Source: Deltaproteobacteria bacterium (GTDB taxonomy: Bacteria > Myxococcota_A > UBA796 > GCA-2862545). From it: DNA of 64,000 nt. Positions 8,303-17,390 of this stretch are shown here, piece by piece. Under the pieces are notes generated by a model, which saw only the letters and a list, made by a program, of their open reading frames with translations, made no database searches and was not told the DNA's origin. The stretch spans positions 1 through 64,000 of the forward strand of contig JAFGVK010000002.1 in the NCBI GenBank assembly GCA_016938035.1. The letters are read 5' to 3'. The position numbers were made by a program, and so were the translations under genes. How positions within the stretch are numbered: position 1 is the stretch's first letter; each line of letters opens with the position of its first letter.

Positions 8303-10372
8303 CTACTGAGCTGGGACCTGCGCGGCGGCGATCACCTCGTCCAGCTCGTCCAAGGTGAAGGGCTTGCGCAGCACGCCGCTGAAGCCGTCCAGGTCGCTGT
8401 TCTCTGGGGCGAACCCGGTGCACAGCACCACCGGCTGGGTGAGGCCCAGCACCTTGAGCCGTGTCAGGAGCTCGGCGCCGTTCATCCCGGGCATCAGGAA
8501 GTCGACGATGAGCAGGTCGATCTCCGCCCTGTGGGCGCGGTACAGGTCTAGCGCGGACGTGCCGCTCTCGGCGAGCAGCACCCTCCAGCCTCTGCGGTGC
8601 AGCACTCTGTAGAGCTGCCCCCGTACCAGCGGCTCGTCGTCCACCAGGAGCACCGTCCCAGGTCTGGCGTGCTGTCTCGCCAGCGCTCCCCCCTGGGTGA
8701 CGGTGCCGCCCCCCGCTGAGGGCCGCAAGAGCACCTGGAAATGGGTGTCGCCGGGGCTGGACTGGAGGAGGATGTCTCCCCCGAGCTTGCGCACGATCCC
8801 CAGCACCGAGGCCAGCCCCAGCCCGCGGCCTACCTGTCTGGTGGTGAAGAAGGGGTCGAAGATGCGCTGCCGGAGGGCTGCGGGGATCCCCGGTCCGGTG
8901 TCGCGCACGCTGATCACCACGTACCTGCCTGGGGTAGAGCGCTCCGGGAGGCAGCTCTGGTTCATCTCCTCCGCGGAGAAGGCGCGGACCTCAGTGCGGA
9001 CCTCCACCCTGCCGGTCTCGCCCGCGGCCTGCATCGCGTTGGTGACCAGGTTCGCCACCACCTGCTTGAGCTGGGCAGCGTCCGCCAGGACCGGCGGGAG
9101 CGCGTCCGCCAAGGTGAGCTCGAGCTGGGCCCCGCTCTTGATCCCTGAGCGGACCAGCCGGACCACCACCCCGGTCAGCCCAGAGAGGTCCTGCGGCTGG
9201 ACGATCACCTCGGCGCGACCGGCATAGGCGAGGATCTGGCGCACCAGCTCCGAGGCCTGGGTCGCGGCCTGACGCACGTCCTCCAGCGCCTCTCGGGACG
9301 CTGGGTCCACCTCGAGCGTCTCGGAGAGCAGGGCCACGTTCCCGAGGATCGGAGTCAGCAGGTTGTTGAAGTCGTGGGCGACGCCGCCGGCGAGGAGGCC
9401 CAGGCTCTCCATGCGCTGGTCTTCCTGGAGCCTGCGCTGGTAGGCCAGCCGCTCCTGCCCCGCCCGCTGCTCGTCGGTCTGATCGACCAGGCTGAACAGC
9501 ACCCCGGCGCGCTTGTTGAAGTGGATCGGGGTGGCCTGCACCGCGTAGCTGCGGGGCTCGACGCCTGGGGACTGGAGCACCACCTCTGGCGGCGGGGAGG
9601 GGAGGCAGAGGAGGTCGCGCAGCCGCACCTCGTCGCGGGTGCGCCAGTCGAGCACCTCCTCAGCCGCGGGGTTCCTGAAGACGATCTCACCCTCGTCCAC
9701 CACCACCAGGCCCACCCCGCCCGCCTCCGCGAGGGCCCGCATCGCCTCCTCCGCCTGAGCCAGCGTCGAGGCGCTCCGGACCGCCTGCCAGCGGAAGCCC
9801 CAGGCGGTGACCGTGCCCAGGAAGACCAGCACCGTGTAGTTGAGGGCGATCTGGTAGCTGGCGTCGGCCGGCTCCGCCCAGGGGATGTGCAGGAGATCGG
9901 GCACCTTCTCCATCCCAAAGAAGATCCAGACCAGCGAGATCAGCGCAGCCGCCGCGATGGGCGCGATGGGCCCCTGGAACAGCAGCGCGCTCACCACCGG
10001 CACCAGCATCGTCCACACCAGCACCGGCGAGTGGAGCCCGCCCTGCAGGAAGGAGACGCTGCCGATGCTGAGGATGGCGCTGATCAGCAGCACCGCGGCG
10101 CCGGCGACGCCGTCCTTGGAGTACCGCACCAGCGGCGGCACCGTGGACCACACGGCCACCGACAGGCCGAGGATCCAGAACTCCGGTGCGGTCCAGTCGC
10201 CAACGACCAGCCTGGCGCTCATGTTGAGGATGGTGACCGCCATCGAGACGATGGCCAGCATCACCGTGAGCTTGGCCCGGGTCTGCGCCGCCCCCGACTG
10301 ATCCCACAGCCCCGCGGGGACCCAGCGGTCCAGCGAGAGGAAGGCGATCTTGAGGGGAGATCTCCTGCCCAT
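8303..10372 (-). CDS. Membrane hybrid histidine kinase (TM sensor-PAS-HisKA-HATPase-REC)
   Basis: The 689-residue protein has about six TM helices (residues 35-195), a PAS-like segment (about 205-300), a HisKA domain with GGVAHDFNNLLTP (phosphorylated His333), and a HATPase domain with an N-box near Asn445, DTGPGI at Asp491 and GRGLGLA. A C-terminal receiver domain carries acceptor Asp624 (LLIVDFLMPGMNG) and Lys670. The HDFNN form of the His box is typical of kinases with a fused receiver. ATG at 10372 follows GGGAG. No DNA-binding regulator lies beside it, so the output is unknown, perhaps another phosphorelay protein. Confidence 0.9.
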   Translation of the reverse strand: MGRRSPLKIAFLSLDRWVPAGLWDQSGAAQTRAKLTVMLAIVSMAVTILNMSARLVVGDWTAPEFWILGLSVAVWSTVPPLVRYSKDGVAGAAVLLISAILSIGSVSFLQGGLHSPVLVWTMLVPVVSALLFQGPIAPIAAAALISLVWIFFGMEKVPDLLHIPWAEPADASYQIALNYTVLVFLGTVTAWGFRWQAVRSASTLAQAEEAMRALAEAGGVGLVVVDEGEIVFRNPAAEEVLDWRTRDEVRLRDLLCLPSPPPEVVLQSPGVEPRSYAVQATPIHFNKRAGVLFSLVDQTDEQRAGQERLAYQRRLQEDQRMESLGLLAGGVAHDFNNLLTPILGNVALLSETLEVDPASREALEDVRQAATQASELVRQILAYAGRAEVIVQPQDLSGLTGVVVRLVRSGIKSGAQLELTLADALPPVLADAAQLKQVVANLVTNAMQAAGETGRVEVRTEVRAFSAEEMNQSCLPERSTPGRYVVISVRDTGPGIPAALRQRIFDPFFTTRQVGRGLGLASVLGIVRKLGGDILLQSSPGDTHFQVLLRPSAGGGTVTQGGALARQHARPGTVLLVDDEPLVRGQLYRVLHRRGWRVLLAESGTSALDLYRAHRAEIDLLIVDFLMPGMNGAELLTRLKVLGLTQPVVLCTGFAPENSDLDGFSGVLRKPFTLDELDEVIAAAQVPAQ

Positions 10373-10435
10373 AGCGCTCCCTTGGGAGGTAGTCGTCAGT
10401 GGCGGAGTATAGCACCTCCTCCAGGCTGACTCCGG

Positions 10436-10777
10436 CTATCCCTCGAAGAGCATCTGGTACGGGCGTCGGATCCCCTCGGCGAGCTCGCCCATCCCCACGT
10501 TGCGGGAGAGCCTCGTGGTCTCTCTGCCGGCGAAGTAGACCACCAGGGTCGGCACCGCGAACACCATGTTCTGCGCCGCCACCTCCGGCTCCGCCTCGCA
10601 GTCCACGTACTGGAACGAGACCTTGGGGAACTCGTCGGAGAGCATCGCGAGCACCTTGGGTTTCAGCGCCTTGCAGACCCGGCACTCGGGGGTGGAGAAA
10701 TAGGCCAACACCGCGTCTTCGGAAGCGATCAGGTCGTTGAGGTTCTGAGGGGTGCGCTTGGGCTGCTCGGTGGTCAT
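10436..10777 (-). CDS. Thioredoxin-like protein
   Basis: The 113-residue cytoplasmic protein has a thioredoxin fold: strand VLAYFSTPE, redox motif CRVC (Cys32, Cys35), then FQYVDCEAEPE, and the cis-proline segment FAVPTLVVYFAG. The ATG at 10777 has AGGAGG seven bases upstream, preferred over an ATG 18 bases further up. The dipeptide RV between the cysteines differs from the classical GP, so the redox potential may differ from housekeeping thioredoxin. It lies just upstream of the histidine kinase gene on the same strand and may be co-transcribed with it. Confidence 0.85.
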   Translation of the reverse strand: MTTEQPKRTPQNLNDLIASEDAVLAYFSTPECRVCKALKPKVLAMLSDEFPKVSFQYVDCEAEPEVAAQNMVFAVPTLVVYFAGRETTRLSRNVGMGELAEGIRRPYQMLFEG

Positions 10778-11153
10778 GCTGCCTCCTGGGCGCACCGTCT
10801 AACAGGGATCCGGCCGGGGTCCAGTGAGGTCGATGGTTCGGTGAGCCGCCTCGCGTAGTGTAGGGGGGAGGTGCGCGATCGGCCGTCCCGGTGCCCTGGC
10901 TCGCGTGCCCTCGGGAGGCGTCAGGCCCTGGAGGAGAGGGAGTGTGGTCAGGATCGGGGGCGCCTGGAGCTCCCCTGCGTGCGGGCCGCCGGGGCTGGGG
11001 AGGTCCTAGCGGTGTGAGGCGCTGGTTGCCGGGCTTCGGACAGTGTTCTTCGCTTCCTCAAGCCACTGGGACGGCTTCGCGGCGCGGGGTGCCGGGCCGC
11101 GGATGGTGCCCTTCGCCTCCTCGAGACATCCTGGCGGAGTGACGGAGCGGCGC

Positions 11154-12240
11154 GGCTGACGGCGGTAAGCCACCGGCTGATGACGGTAGGGGACCGGGTG
11201 AGGGCGTGGGGGAGCGGCTGGTGGTGCAGGCGAGCAGAGCGGCTGACGAGGGGTGGGAGAGGTGGGGCTATGGGGGGAGGCTGACGGCGTGGGGAGGACG
11301 AGCGTCTGGCTCGGAGCGGTGGGGCTGACGGCGTGGGGAGGACCAGCGTCTGACTGGGTGCGGTGGGGCTGACGGAGGGATGGAACCGCCGGGCTGACGG
11401 AGGGAGGGAGCCGCGGGGCTGACGGGGGCGCGGTGCGGCGGAGGGCGCGGCAAAGCCCAGCGTCTGACGGGGCGCGGTGGGGCTGCCGGGGGGCGCGGTG
11501 GGGCTGCCGGGGGCGCGGTGCGGCGGACGGGGGAGCGCTGGGGCTGACGGGGGGCGCTGTGGGGCTGACGGTGGTAGGGCGCTGATACCCAATCCACTCC
11601 GACAGCATCGATGGGGCGGTGGTCCCATCGGAGCCCCCTATGCCAGCGGAGAAGAGGCTGGACCGATCGGGGCGGAGCGATGCTGAAGGTCCTCCTGGTC
11701 GGGCTGACGGCCTCCGAGCAGGGGGCGGCGCCAGTTCGGACCGACAGCCTCTTCCGTCGGGCTGACGATGTGGACTGGGTGTGAAGGGCTGCCGTGGGGG
11801 CTGACGGTGCTGGTGCGTGGCTGACGGTGCTGGTGCGTGGCTGACGGTGCGGGTGCGCGAGGCGGCTGACGGTGCGGGTGTGGGGCTGACGGGGCGGGGG
11901 AGCGGTTGACAGGAAATGCAGTTCGAACGCATCATGTCGTGGAACCACCCTCTTGCCCGAGGCTCGGCATGACCCAGCGCCCGGTGCGATGAGCGAGGCA
12001 TGCGTCGATACCGGAGGTTTGTTCGTGCTATCACCACGCCGCGACGGTCTCCGGGCGTGCCGCGGGGTGCTGCTGGCCTCGAGCCGATCGGTCACAGTAG
12101 TTATGATGTCGTTCATAGTGTAGGACTTTCTTATCGAATCGACGGCTGTCGTGATAAGTCGGCGGACGCATGGGCCGAATCTCCTGGCTGACGGTGCCCG
12201 TGCGCGGGGCGCCTGACGGGGCGAGGGGGGGGCTGACGGG
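11154..12240. repeat. Cluster of GGCTGACGG repeats at irregular spacing
   Basis: I count about sixteen exact GGCTGACGG words plus several variants (GGCTGACGA, GGGCTGCCGG, TCTGACGGGG), all in one orientation, mostly inside longer units such as GCGGTGGGGCTGACGG. Between about 11797 and 11890 the copies become a near-tandem array of roughly 20-bp period (GGCTGACGGTGCTGGTGCGT). Spacing elsewhere varies from about 20 to over 100 bases. It is interrupted by the A+T-richer insert at about 11915-12175. No CRISPR-like regularity or cas gene. Confidence 0.75.
12130..12158. other. Imperfect hairpin in the A+T-richer insert
   Basis: CTTATC at 12130-12135 pairs with GATAAG at 12153-12158, and an inner CGAC/GTCG pair closes the loop. 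It lies in an A+T-richer insert that splits the GGCTGACGG cluster. It could be a recombination or protein-binding site; no T-run follows, so a terminator is unlikely. Confidence 0.35.
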
Positions 12241-12912
12241 GCGCTGCCCCATCGCTCGCGACCCATGCGGGGGCCCAGAGCCTCGAACGGGTCACTCGGA
12301 CCCGCCGCATGGATGCAGGTGCCTCCCAGGGCGCCGGAGGGTGCGGTCCGGTTTGGAGGTAGGGAGCGTGCTGGAGGAGGTGCAGGACGACGGGCGGAGA
12401 ATCCGTGCGAAGCTTCGGTACGAGCGACAGGTGCGGTTCCCTGATGCCGCGCAGGAGCCCGCCGTCCAGGTCGCGCGGTCGGTGCGCCCTGGCGCTCGCC
12501 CAGGCCGGACGCCGTCCGCCGGGGCGGAGGAGGCGGTCCGCTCGTTCGGCCTCTCGCGAGGAGGTGGAGCACCGGAGCGCGTCGCTTGGCGCTGGGGGCC
12601 ACCGGCATGAGGTGATGGGGGGGTGAGGCGCCCGTGGGGGCGTTGCGACGGTGGGCGAGGGAGCTCCCTCGCCCCCACCACGGGGCGGCGGACGGCATGG
12701 GGAGGTCCAGTTTGGGTGGCCCCACACCCCCTTGTAGCGCGGCGCTCGCGACGCGAGGCGGTGCCACGCCTCGGGCGCTCAGGAGCCGGTCGTTGCCGGC
12801 GCCGCTGCGGTGCCGCTGCGTCAGCGGACCACGCCCGGGCCTCAGCAACCAGGCGGGGCCCCGCGACCTCGACGCGGACGCTGGCGCCCGGCCCCCTCCG
12901 GCAGTCCGGCCC

Positions 12913-13782
12913 CTAGGGGACTGTGGCTGAGAGGGCGATCACTCTCCGCACGAAGTTCTGTCGGCTGAAGTCCCCTTGGGTCATCCAGGAGGTCCAGCGC
13001 TCGCGGGCCCAGCCGCCCTGGAAGGCCTCGCGGGCGATCACCTTGGGGGGCTCCCCGGCGGCGGCCCCCCGCAGGACGCGCCCTATCGCCTCCTCGATGC
13101 GGTCTGCCTTTCGGAGCAGCCGCGCGGTGGCGTCGGGGAGGTCGGCACCGTGGCCGGTGAGCAGGCGCAGGGGCTCTAGGGCGGCTAGCTGCCGCAAGGA
13201 GCGGGCGTGGGCGGCGGGATCCTCCTCGGCGAGTACGGCGGAGGCGCCGGACGAGATGAACAGGTCGCCCGACAACACAGCCCGCTGCTCGGGGTCGAAG
13301 AGCACCGCGTGGGTCCGTGAGTGGCCTGGGGTGGGCACCACCAGCAGGGTGCGGGCTCCAGTGTGTACCTCGGTGGGCATGGGGGTGAGCTCGCCGAGGT
13401 CGGGCACGCCCCAGTAGAGCTGCCGGTAGGGGAGCAGCAGGTCCACCCCCTCGGTGTGGCGGTCCTCGGGACGCTGGAGCCACACCGGGCAGGCGCGGCG
13501 GCGCTGTACCTCCCCCGCGTTGCCGGAGTGGTCCTCGTGGTGGTGGGTGAGGGCCACGCCTCGGATCGGTCGCCCCTCCAGCAGCCGGAGGAGGGCCCCG
13601 CGCGCGAGGCTATAGCCCGTGTCCACCAGCAGCTCGTCGACGAGGAACGGGGTGCAGTCGAAGCCGGCGCGGCGGGTGATCGCGGTGGACAGGCGGAGCT
13701 GCACCAGCCCAGGGCCGAGGTCGCGGGCCACCCCCCTCGCGGAGCGCGCGATGGCGGTGACGAGCCCGTTGGGGATGGGCAC
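12913..13782 (-). CDS. MBL-fold metallo-hydrolase
   Basis: The 289-residue protein has the metallo-beta-lactamase fold: leading strand with LVDTGY, metal motif THHHEDH (His80, His82, Asp84, His85), TPGHSRTHAV with the third histidine, LSGDLF with the bridging aspartate, and LTGHG with a late histidine. The C-terminal helical extension (IEEAIGRVLRG to REAFQGGW) is like that of glyoxalase-II/LACTB2-type hydrolases, so a thioester or similar substrate is plausible. The GTG start follows GAGAGG. It has no co-directional neighbour close by. Confidence 0.85.
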   Translation of the reverse strand: MPIPNGLVTAIARSARGVARDLGPGLVQLRLSTAITRRAGFDCTPFLVDELLVDTGYSLARGALLRLLEGRPIRGVALTHHHEDHSGNAGEVQRRRACPVWLQRPEDRHTEGVDLLLPYRQLYWGVPDLGELTPMPTEVHTGARTLLVVPTPGHSRTHAVLFDPEQRAVLSGDLFISSGASAVLAEEDPAAHARSLRQLAALEPLRLLTGHGADLPDATARLLRKADRIEEAIGRVLRGAAAGEPPKVIAREAFQGGWARERWTSWMTQGDFSRQNFVRRVIALSATVP

Positions 13783-14339
13783 CGTCAGTCCTCTCGTGGA
13801 AGGGAGCGGGGCATGGTGGGCCTGTGGGTGGGGGTGCAGGTGGGGGGTATCCGCTGCGGGCCTGCTCCACCAAGGCCTCCCTGGCGCCTCAGCGCACCAC
13901 GCGGCGGTCCTCCGCTATCCCGTGATCTCACGCGATGGAGGCGGCGGGGGCAGCCTCAGAGAGGGACCTTGGCCCCCAGCAGCCGCACGGTCCCCCTGCG
14001 TTCAACCCCTCGGCCCCATCCGCGCGCGCTCTCTGGCTCCCGCCGTGCCCCGCGTGGCGCCGACGAATTGCTGGTCATGGGCGAAACGATGACCGAGGCC
14101 GAAGCGTCACCGCGATAGGGATCGCGCAGGGCTGGGTGCGAGGAGGGCAGGACCGAGGCTCCGGCGTGCTGACGCTCAGGTCAGCGCTTGATCCCGTCAT
14201 GCCCTCCCTTCAACCGCTCCATCGCGCTGACGCGCTCATTTCTACTCCCGCCCATGTTCGGGATGGCGCCGACGCTCCCCTGCCCGCGGGCGACAGGATG
14301 ACCTTGGCCCCCACGACGTGGGCCTGTTCGTGATCTTGC
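13783..14339. other. Gene-free spacer
   Basis: About 560 bases upstream of the MBL-fold gene and downstream of the DUF932-like gene. Only composition-driven open frames are present. A short inverted motif CTGACGCTCAGGTCAGCG near 14168 is the only visible structure. Confidence 0.4.
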
Positions 14340-15659
14340 CTATCGCCAATCCGGGGGGCCATCCCGGCGGGTGGAGGGGGCACGAGGGCGGGCGGTGGGG
14401 GCGTGGCCCTCCTCCGCCTGCCTGGGCTCTTGGGACCGCGGGAGGAAGGGGGCCAGAAATTGGGTGGGGCGCTCGAGCATCTCCCGCATCAGCGTCGGCA
14501 CCGAGGCCTCGAGGCGACTCACCCGTTCCTCGGAGATGGGGAGGTGGTGGGTGGCGGTGACCGCGTTGAGGACCGAGGTCAGGGTGTCCCCCGGCTCCAT
14601 ATTCCACGCCTCCTCGAGGTGCTTCGCCAGGGTCCCGTGGTTCCGGTAGTGACCCTTCATCGCCATGGCCTCCAGCAGGTACATGGCGAGGGGCTCCCAG
14701 AGCTTCTCGATGCTGAGACCGAGGTTCGCCGCGACCTTCATGGACCTCAGCCGCTCCCAAGCCTCTTGGAAAGGGGCGATGTTGACCCTGTTGTCCAAAT
14801 CGAGGGCGGCCGCGATGAGCCCGTCCAGCAGCTCCGGCGAGGCGGTGTGGGGGAGGCGCCACGAGGTCTGGGTCTTGGCGTCGATGTCGACCAACTGCAG
14901 GTTGGAACAACGGAAGCGGAGCGCCGCGGTGTCGAGACGCAGCGACCCCTGCCCCACGTCGTTGCCGCGGAGTATCAGGGCCTTGCCAAACCGGTGATCG
15001 CGGTTCGCCTGGATCATGTCGAGGCGCCAGTCGCTGGTGGTGGTGTTGTAGAAGAAGGCCCCGCGCTGGTCCCGGTTGGCACGCCAACGTTCCCGCAGGA
15101 GGACCAGGATGTCGGGCGCGGCGCGGACGTGGTAGCGATCGCTGACGTGGGCGAAGGCCTGATCCGCGCCCCCTGGGCCCTTGCGGACGAGCAGGCGGTC
15201 CTGCCCCCGCAGAGGTCTGCGGCTGGTGAGGTAGGCGAAGATCTCCGCCCGCTTCGAGGGGTCCAGCGCGAGCAGCATCCGCTCCCCGCCGCGGAAGGTG
15301 CGGGGGTGGTGGCGCAGGAGGTCCTCCAGCGCGAGCCGCTCCACAGGCAGCGGGCCGTCGTCGGTGATCAGGCCGCGCTCATCCATGCGGAGGCTGCCAG
15401 CGTCGAGGGTGCGGACGGTGTGCGTCCCGAGCGCGGCCTCAGCCTCCCACACCAGCTTGTCGATGGGCTGGAGCCTGAAGAAGTCCACCCGATTGAAGAG
15501 GTCTCTCGTTGCGCGGGACGCGATCGGGGGGGCCTGCCCCTCTGGATGGGGGTTGGTGTGCGGCGTGTCGCGCCGGGGCGAGGAGACCGTGTAGCCGATG
15601 AAGGTGCTCGGCGGGGGGGAGGCGAGACCTTCCGGGACGGGGGGGGTGAACGATCGCAT
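14340..15659 (-). CDS. DUF932-like phage/plasmid-type protein
   Basis: The 439-residue protein resembles the DUF932 (phage/plasmid-like, TIGR03299-type) family: FNRVDFFRLQP near the start, a central GKALILRGNDVGQGSLRLD and RFRCSNLQLVD, then a helical region with ERVSRLEASV. Family members are encoded by phages, plasmids and integrated elements and their role is unresolved. The last 30 residues are low-complexity Pro/Arg-rich. The ATG at 15659 lacks a strong ribosome-binding site. An A+T-rich island lies directly upstream. Gene and island together suggest horizontal acquisition. Confidence 0.65.
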   Translation of the reverse strand: MRSFTPPVPEGLASPPPSTFIGYTVSSPRRDTPHTNPHPEGQAPPIASRATRDLFNRVDFFRLQPIDKLVWEAEAALGTHTVRTLDAGSLRMDERGLITDDGPLPVERLALEDLLRHHPRTFRGGERMLLALDPSKRAEIFAYLTSRRPLRGQDRLLVRKGPGGADQAFAHVSDRYHVRAAPDILVLLRERWRANRDQRGAFFYNTTTSDWRLDMIQANRDHRFGKALILRGNDVGQGSLRLDTAALRFRCSNLQLVDIDAKTQTSWRLPHTASPELLDGLIAAALDLDNRVNIAPFQEAWERLRSMKVAANLGLSIEKLWEPLAMYLLEAMAMKGHYRNHGTLAKHLEEAWNMEPGDTLTSVLNAVTATHHLPISEERVSRLEASVPTLMREMLERPTQFLAPFLPRSQEPRQAEEGHAPTARPRAPSTRRDGPPDWR

Positions 15660-16577
15660 AGTGGCTTCTTCTATGTTGGCCGTAAAACGGCTCTGCTAAT
15701 ACGATACCAGATAAATAGTTGTGTGTGTGTGAACTTACACGATTGCTAACGTTGGCGTCTTGGATGACTCGTTTTCGGTATCTGGTGGCAGACGAGGGAA
15801 GAGGTGAAGGGGTGTTCGTTTCCCTTTTGGAGTTTCTGCTTAGAAATATTCTCGGCGTTATACGCTGATAATAGATACGGCATGGGTGTAGGTGAGGTTT
15901 GGCGCGACTCAGGGAAATCAAACCCTGAAATGGCCCCGGCTCGGGTTTCGCCTCGGTCGCTGGATGAGAGGGCCTTACGGTGAAGACCCAGCGTGTGGCG
16001 CGCGCAGCAGGTGACGCTGCGGGGGCTCCCGGCCGGACAGGCGGGCGGCCTTCCTTGGGGCGGGTGGCCTCCTGTTCGCCGAGCGCCCCAACGGCCTCGG
16101 GGCGAGCGCTCCCACCGTCTCCCCGCACCGTGCCTGAACCCGCGGATGGACGACCGCGCGTCGAGGCCACAGGTGAACCGAGATCTTCGTGCGAAGCGCG
16201 GTGGCGCTCGTCCATCGCGAGGGGGACCTCGGGGGGCCCATGTCTACAGGAAGGGGTCGCGCGGCCTCCCGCCCGCGGTCTACGTCGGTCGCCCGCGGGT
16301 TCGGAGGGGCCCCGCTCCGTCCTCAGCTCGCCGCGGGCCACCGCCCGATCGGGCGCCGGGATGACAGGATCGGGGCCTGCGCCACCATCCGGTCCTGAGC
16401 GGGGGAGGCGGCCCCTGTGTCGCCTGGGTTCAGGGCCCACCACGCCCCGATGGGCCGCGGCGCGCCGCTCCAGGATCGGCCTGGCTCCCCCGGAGCTCAG
16501 GGGGGCTAGGCCGAGGACGCGGGCGGCTCCCTCGACACGCGACCGGGGCGGTGTATGCTGGGAGGGCTGGAGGTCCG
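15660..16577. other. A+T-rich island and gene-free spacer upstream of the DUF932-like gene
   Basis: Bases about 15660-15900 are markedly A+T-richer than the rest of the window. Visible structure: the palindrome GCCGTAAAACGGC (15679-15691) about 20 bases upstream of the DUF932-like start, GCGTTATACGC near 15856, and the inverted repeat TCAGGG/CCCTGA at 15909-15928. These may be operator or recombinase sites of an integrated element. The remaining 600 bases to 16577 are G+C-rich and hold no supported gene. Confidence 0.5.
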
Positions 16578-17390
16578 ATGGCCTGGTGGTGGTTCCTCTC
16601 TGTCGCGGCGGCGACGCCCTCCCCGCCGCGGCCGGTGCTGGAGGTGGTGGGCGCGGACTGCGGTCCCCCTGCGCTGGCGGCGGGTGCGCCGCTGGAGGTG
16701 ACCTGGCAGCGTCAGGCGCTGGCCTGTTCGCCGGGGGGACCCTGCGAGCGCATCGAGGACACCGCCCTCTCGGCGCGGGAGCTGGAGCTGTGGCCGGTGG
16801 GCTGCGGGGCGCTCCTGTCCGGCCGCTTCGAGCGGACCAGCCGCAGCTGCGAGGGGCACCAGGTCTGGCGCTGGCGAGGAGCGCTCCCCCCAGGGCGGAT
16901 CGAGGTGAGGGACTACCCTGACACGGTGGCCATCCTGGAGGTGTCCGGGGACCCGGTCCGGTGCGCCGACACCCCGGCCCTCAGCGACTGGAGGGAGGTG
17001 GACCTGGTCGACGAGCGCTCGGTGCTGCCCCTGCCGCTCTCGGCCCTGTCGGTGCGGGCCCTGGGGGAGGGGCGGTGGGAGGTGTCGCTGGATCCCCGTG
17101 AGGCGGGCGTCGCCCTCCTCGGCGCGGCGGTGCTGCGGGCGGAGGTGACCGGCGCAGCGCGCGCGGAGCACGTGCTCGCGGGCCTCCCCCTCGACGGGAG
17201 CGGGCGGGCGGAGGCGTCGCTGGTTCGGCGCAGCTGGGTGGACGAGCGCGATCGTCTGTCGCGGCGCCACCAGGAGTGCGAGCGGGTGCAGCACCACCGG
17301 CTCACCCTGGCGGTGGGGGCGCTCTCCTTCACCGGGGAGGCGGAGGGCGCGCCGGTGATCGCCCGGCGTCCCTGCGAGGTGCCGCGGTGA
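16578..17390 (+). CDS. Exported protein, first of a paralogous pair
   Basis: This 270-residue protein is not assignable to a known family. It starts at ATG 16578 with GGAGG upstream and has a short signal-like N-terminus (MAWWWFLSVAAATPS). The mature part has paired cysteines in ADCGPP, ACSPGGPCERI, VGCGALLSGRF and RSCEGHQVWRWRGALP, and a late cysteine in HQECER, suggesting a disulphide-bonded envelope protein. The next gene repeats this pattern closely (ACPPGGPCSRL, EGCAGPLPGRF, RWEGALP), so the two arose by tandem duplication and overlap by four bases. Confidence 0.65.
   Translation: MAWWWFLSVAAATPSPPRPVLEVVGADCGPPALAAGAPLEVTWQRQALACSPGGPCERIEDTALSARELELWPVGCGALLSGRFERTSRSCEGHQVWRWRGALPPGRIEVRDYPDTVAILEVSGDPVRCADTPALSDWREVDLVDERSVLPLPLSALSVRALGEGRWEVSLDPREAGVALLGAAVLRAEVTGAARAEHVLAGLPLDGSGRAEASLVRRSWVDERDRLSRRHQECERVQHHRLTLAVGALSFTGEAEGAPVIARRPCEVPR

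Larger units (their letters stand above)
10778..12912. other. 2.1-kb gene-free, repeat-rich region
   Basis: No frame here has a ribosome-binding site plus recognisable protein composition, although several minus-strand frames stay open simultaneously because of G+C bias. The region contains an imperfect tandem duplication near 11028-11130, the GGCTGACGG cluster, an A+T-richer insert at about 11915-12175 with a hairpin, and 670 bases (12245-12912) without visible structure apart from a palindromic GGGAGCTCCC near 12660. Confidence 0.6.

Noticed and set aside
11154-12240. CRISPR array
   Set aside because: The repeat is only about 9 bases, spacing is irregular, spacers are not of constant size and no cas gene is present.
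11268-12848. 526-codon minus-strand frame and overlapping minus-strand frames across the repeat cluster
   Set aside because: Several frames are open at once, composition is Pro/Ser/Ala/Arg from G+C bias, there is no ribosome-binding site, and the peptide mirrors the GGCTGACGG repeats.
15909-15928. Rho-independent terminator TCAGGG/CCCTGA
   Set aside because: The stem is only six bases and no T-run follows on either strand.
15980-16921. 313-codon plus-strand frame
   Set aside because: It overlaps the exported-protein gene at 16578 in a different frame, lacks an RBS and shows only biased composition.
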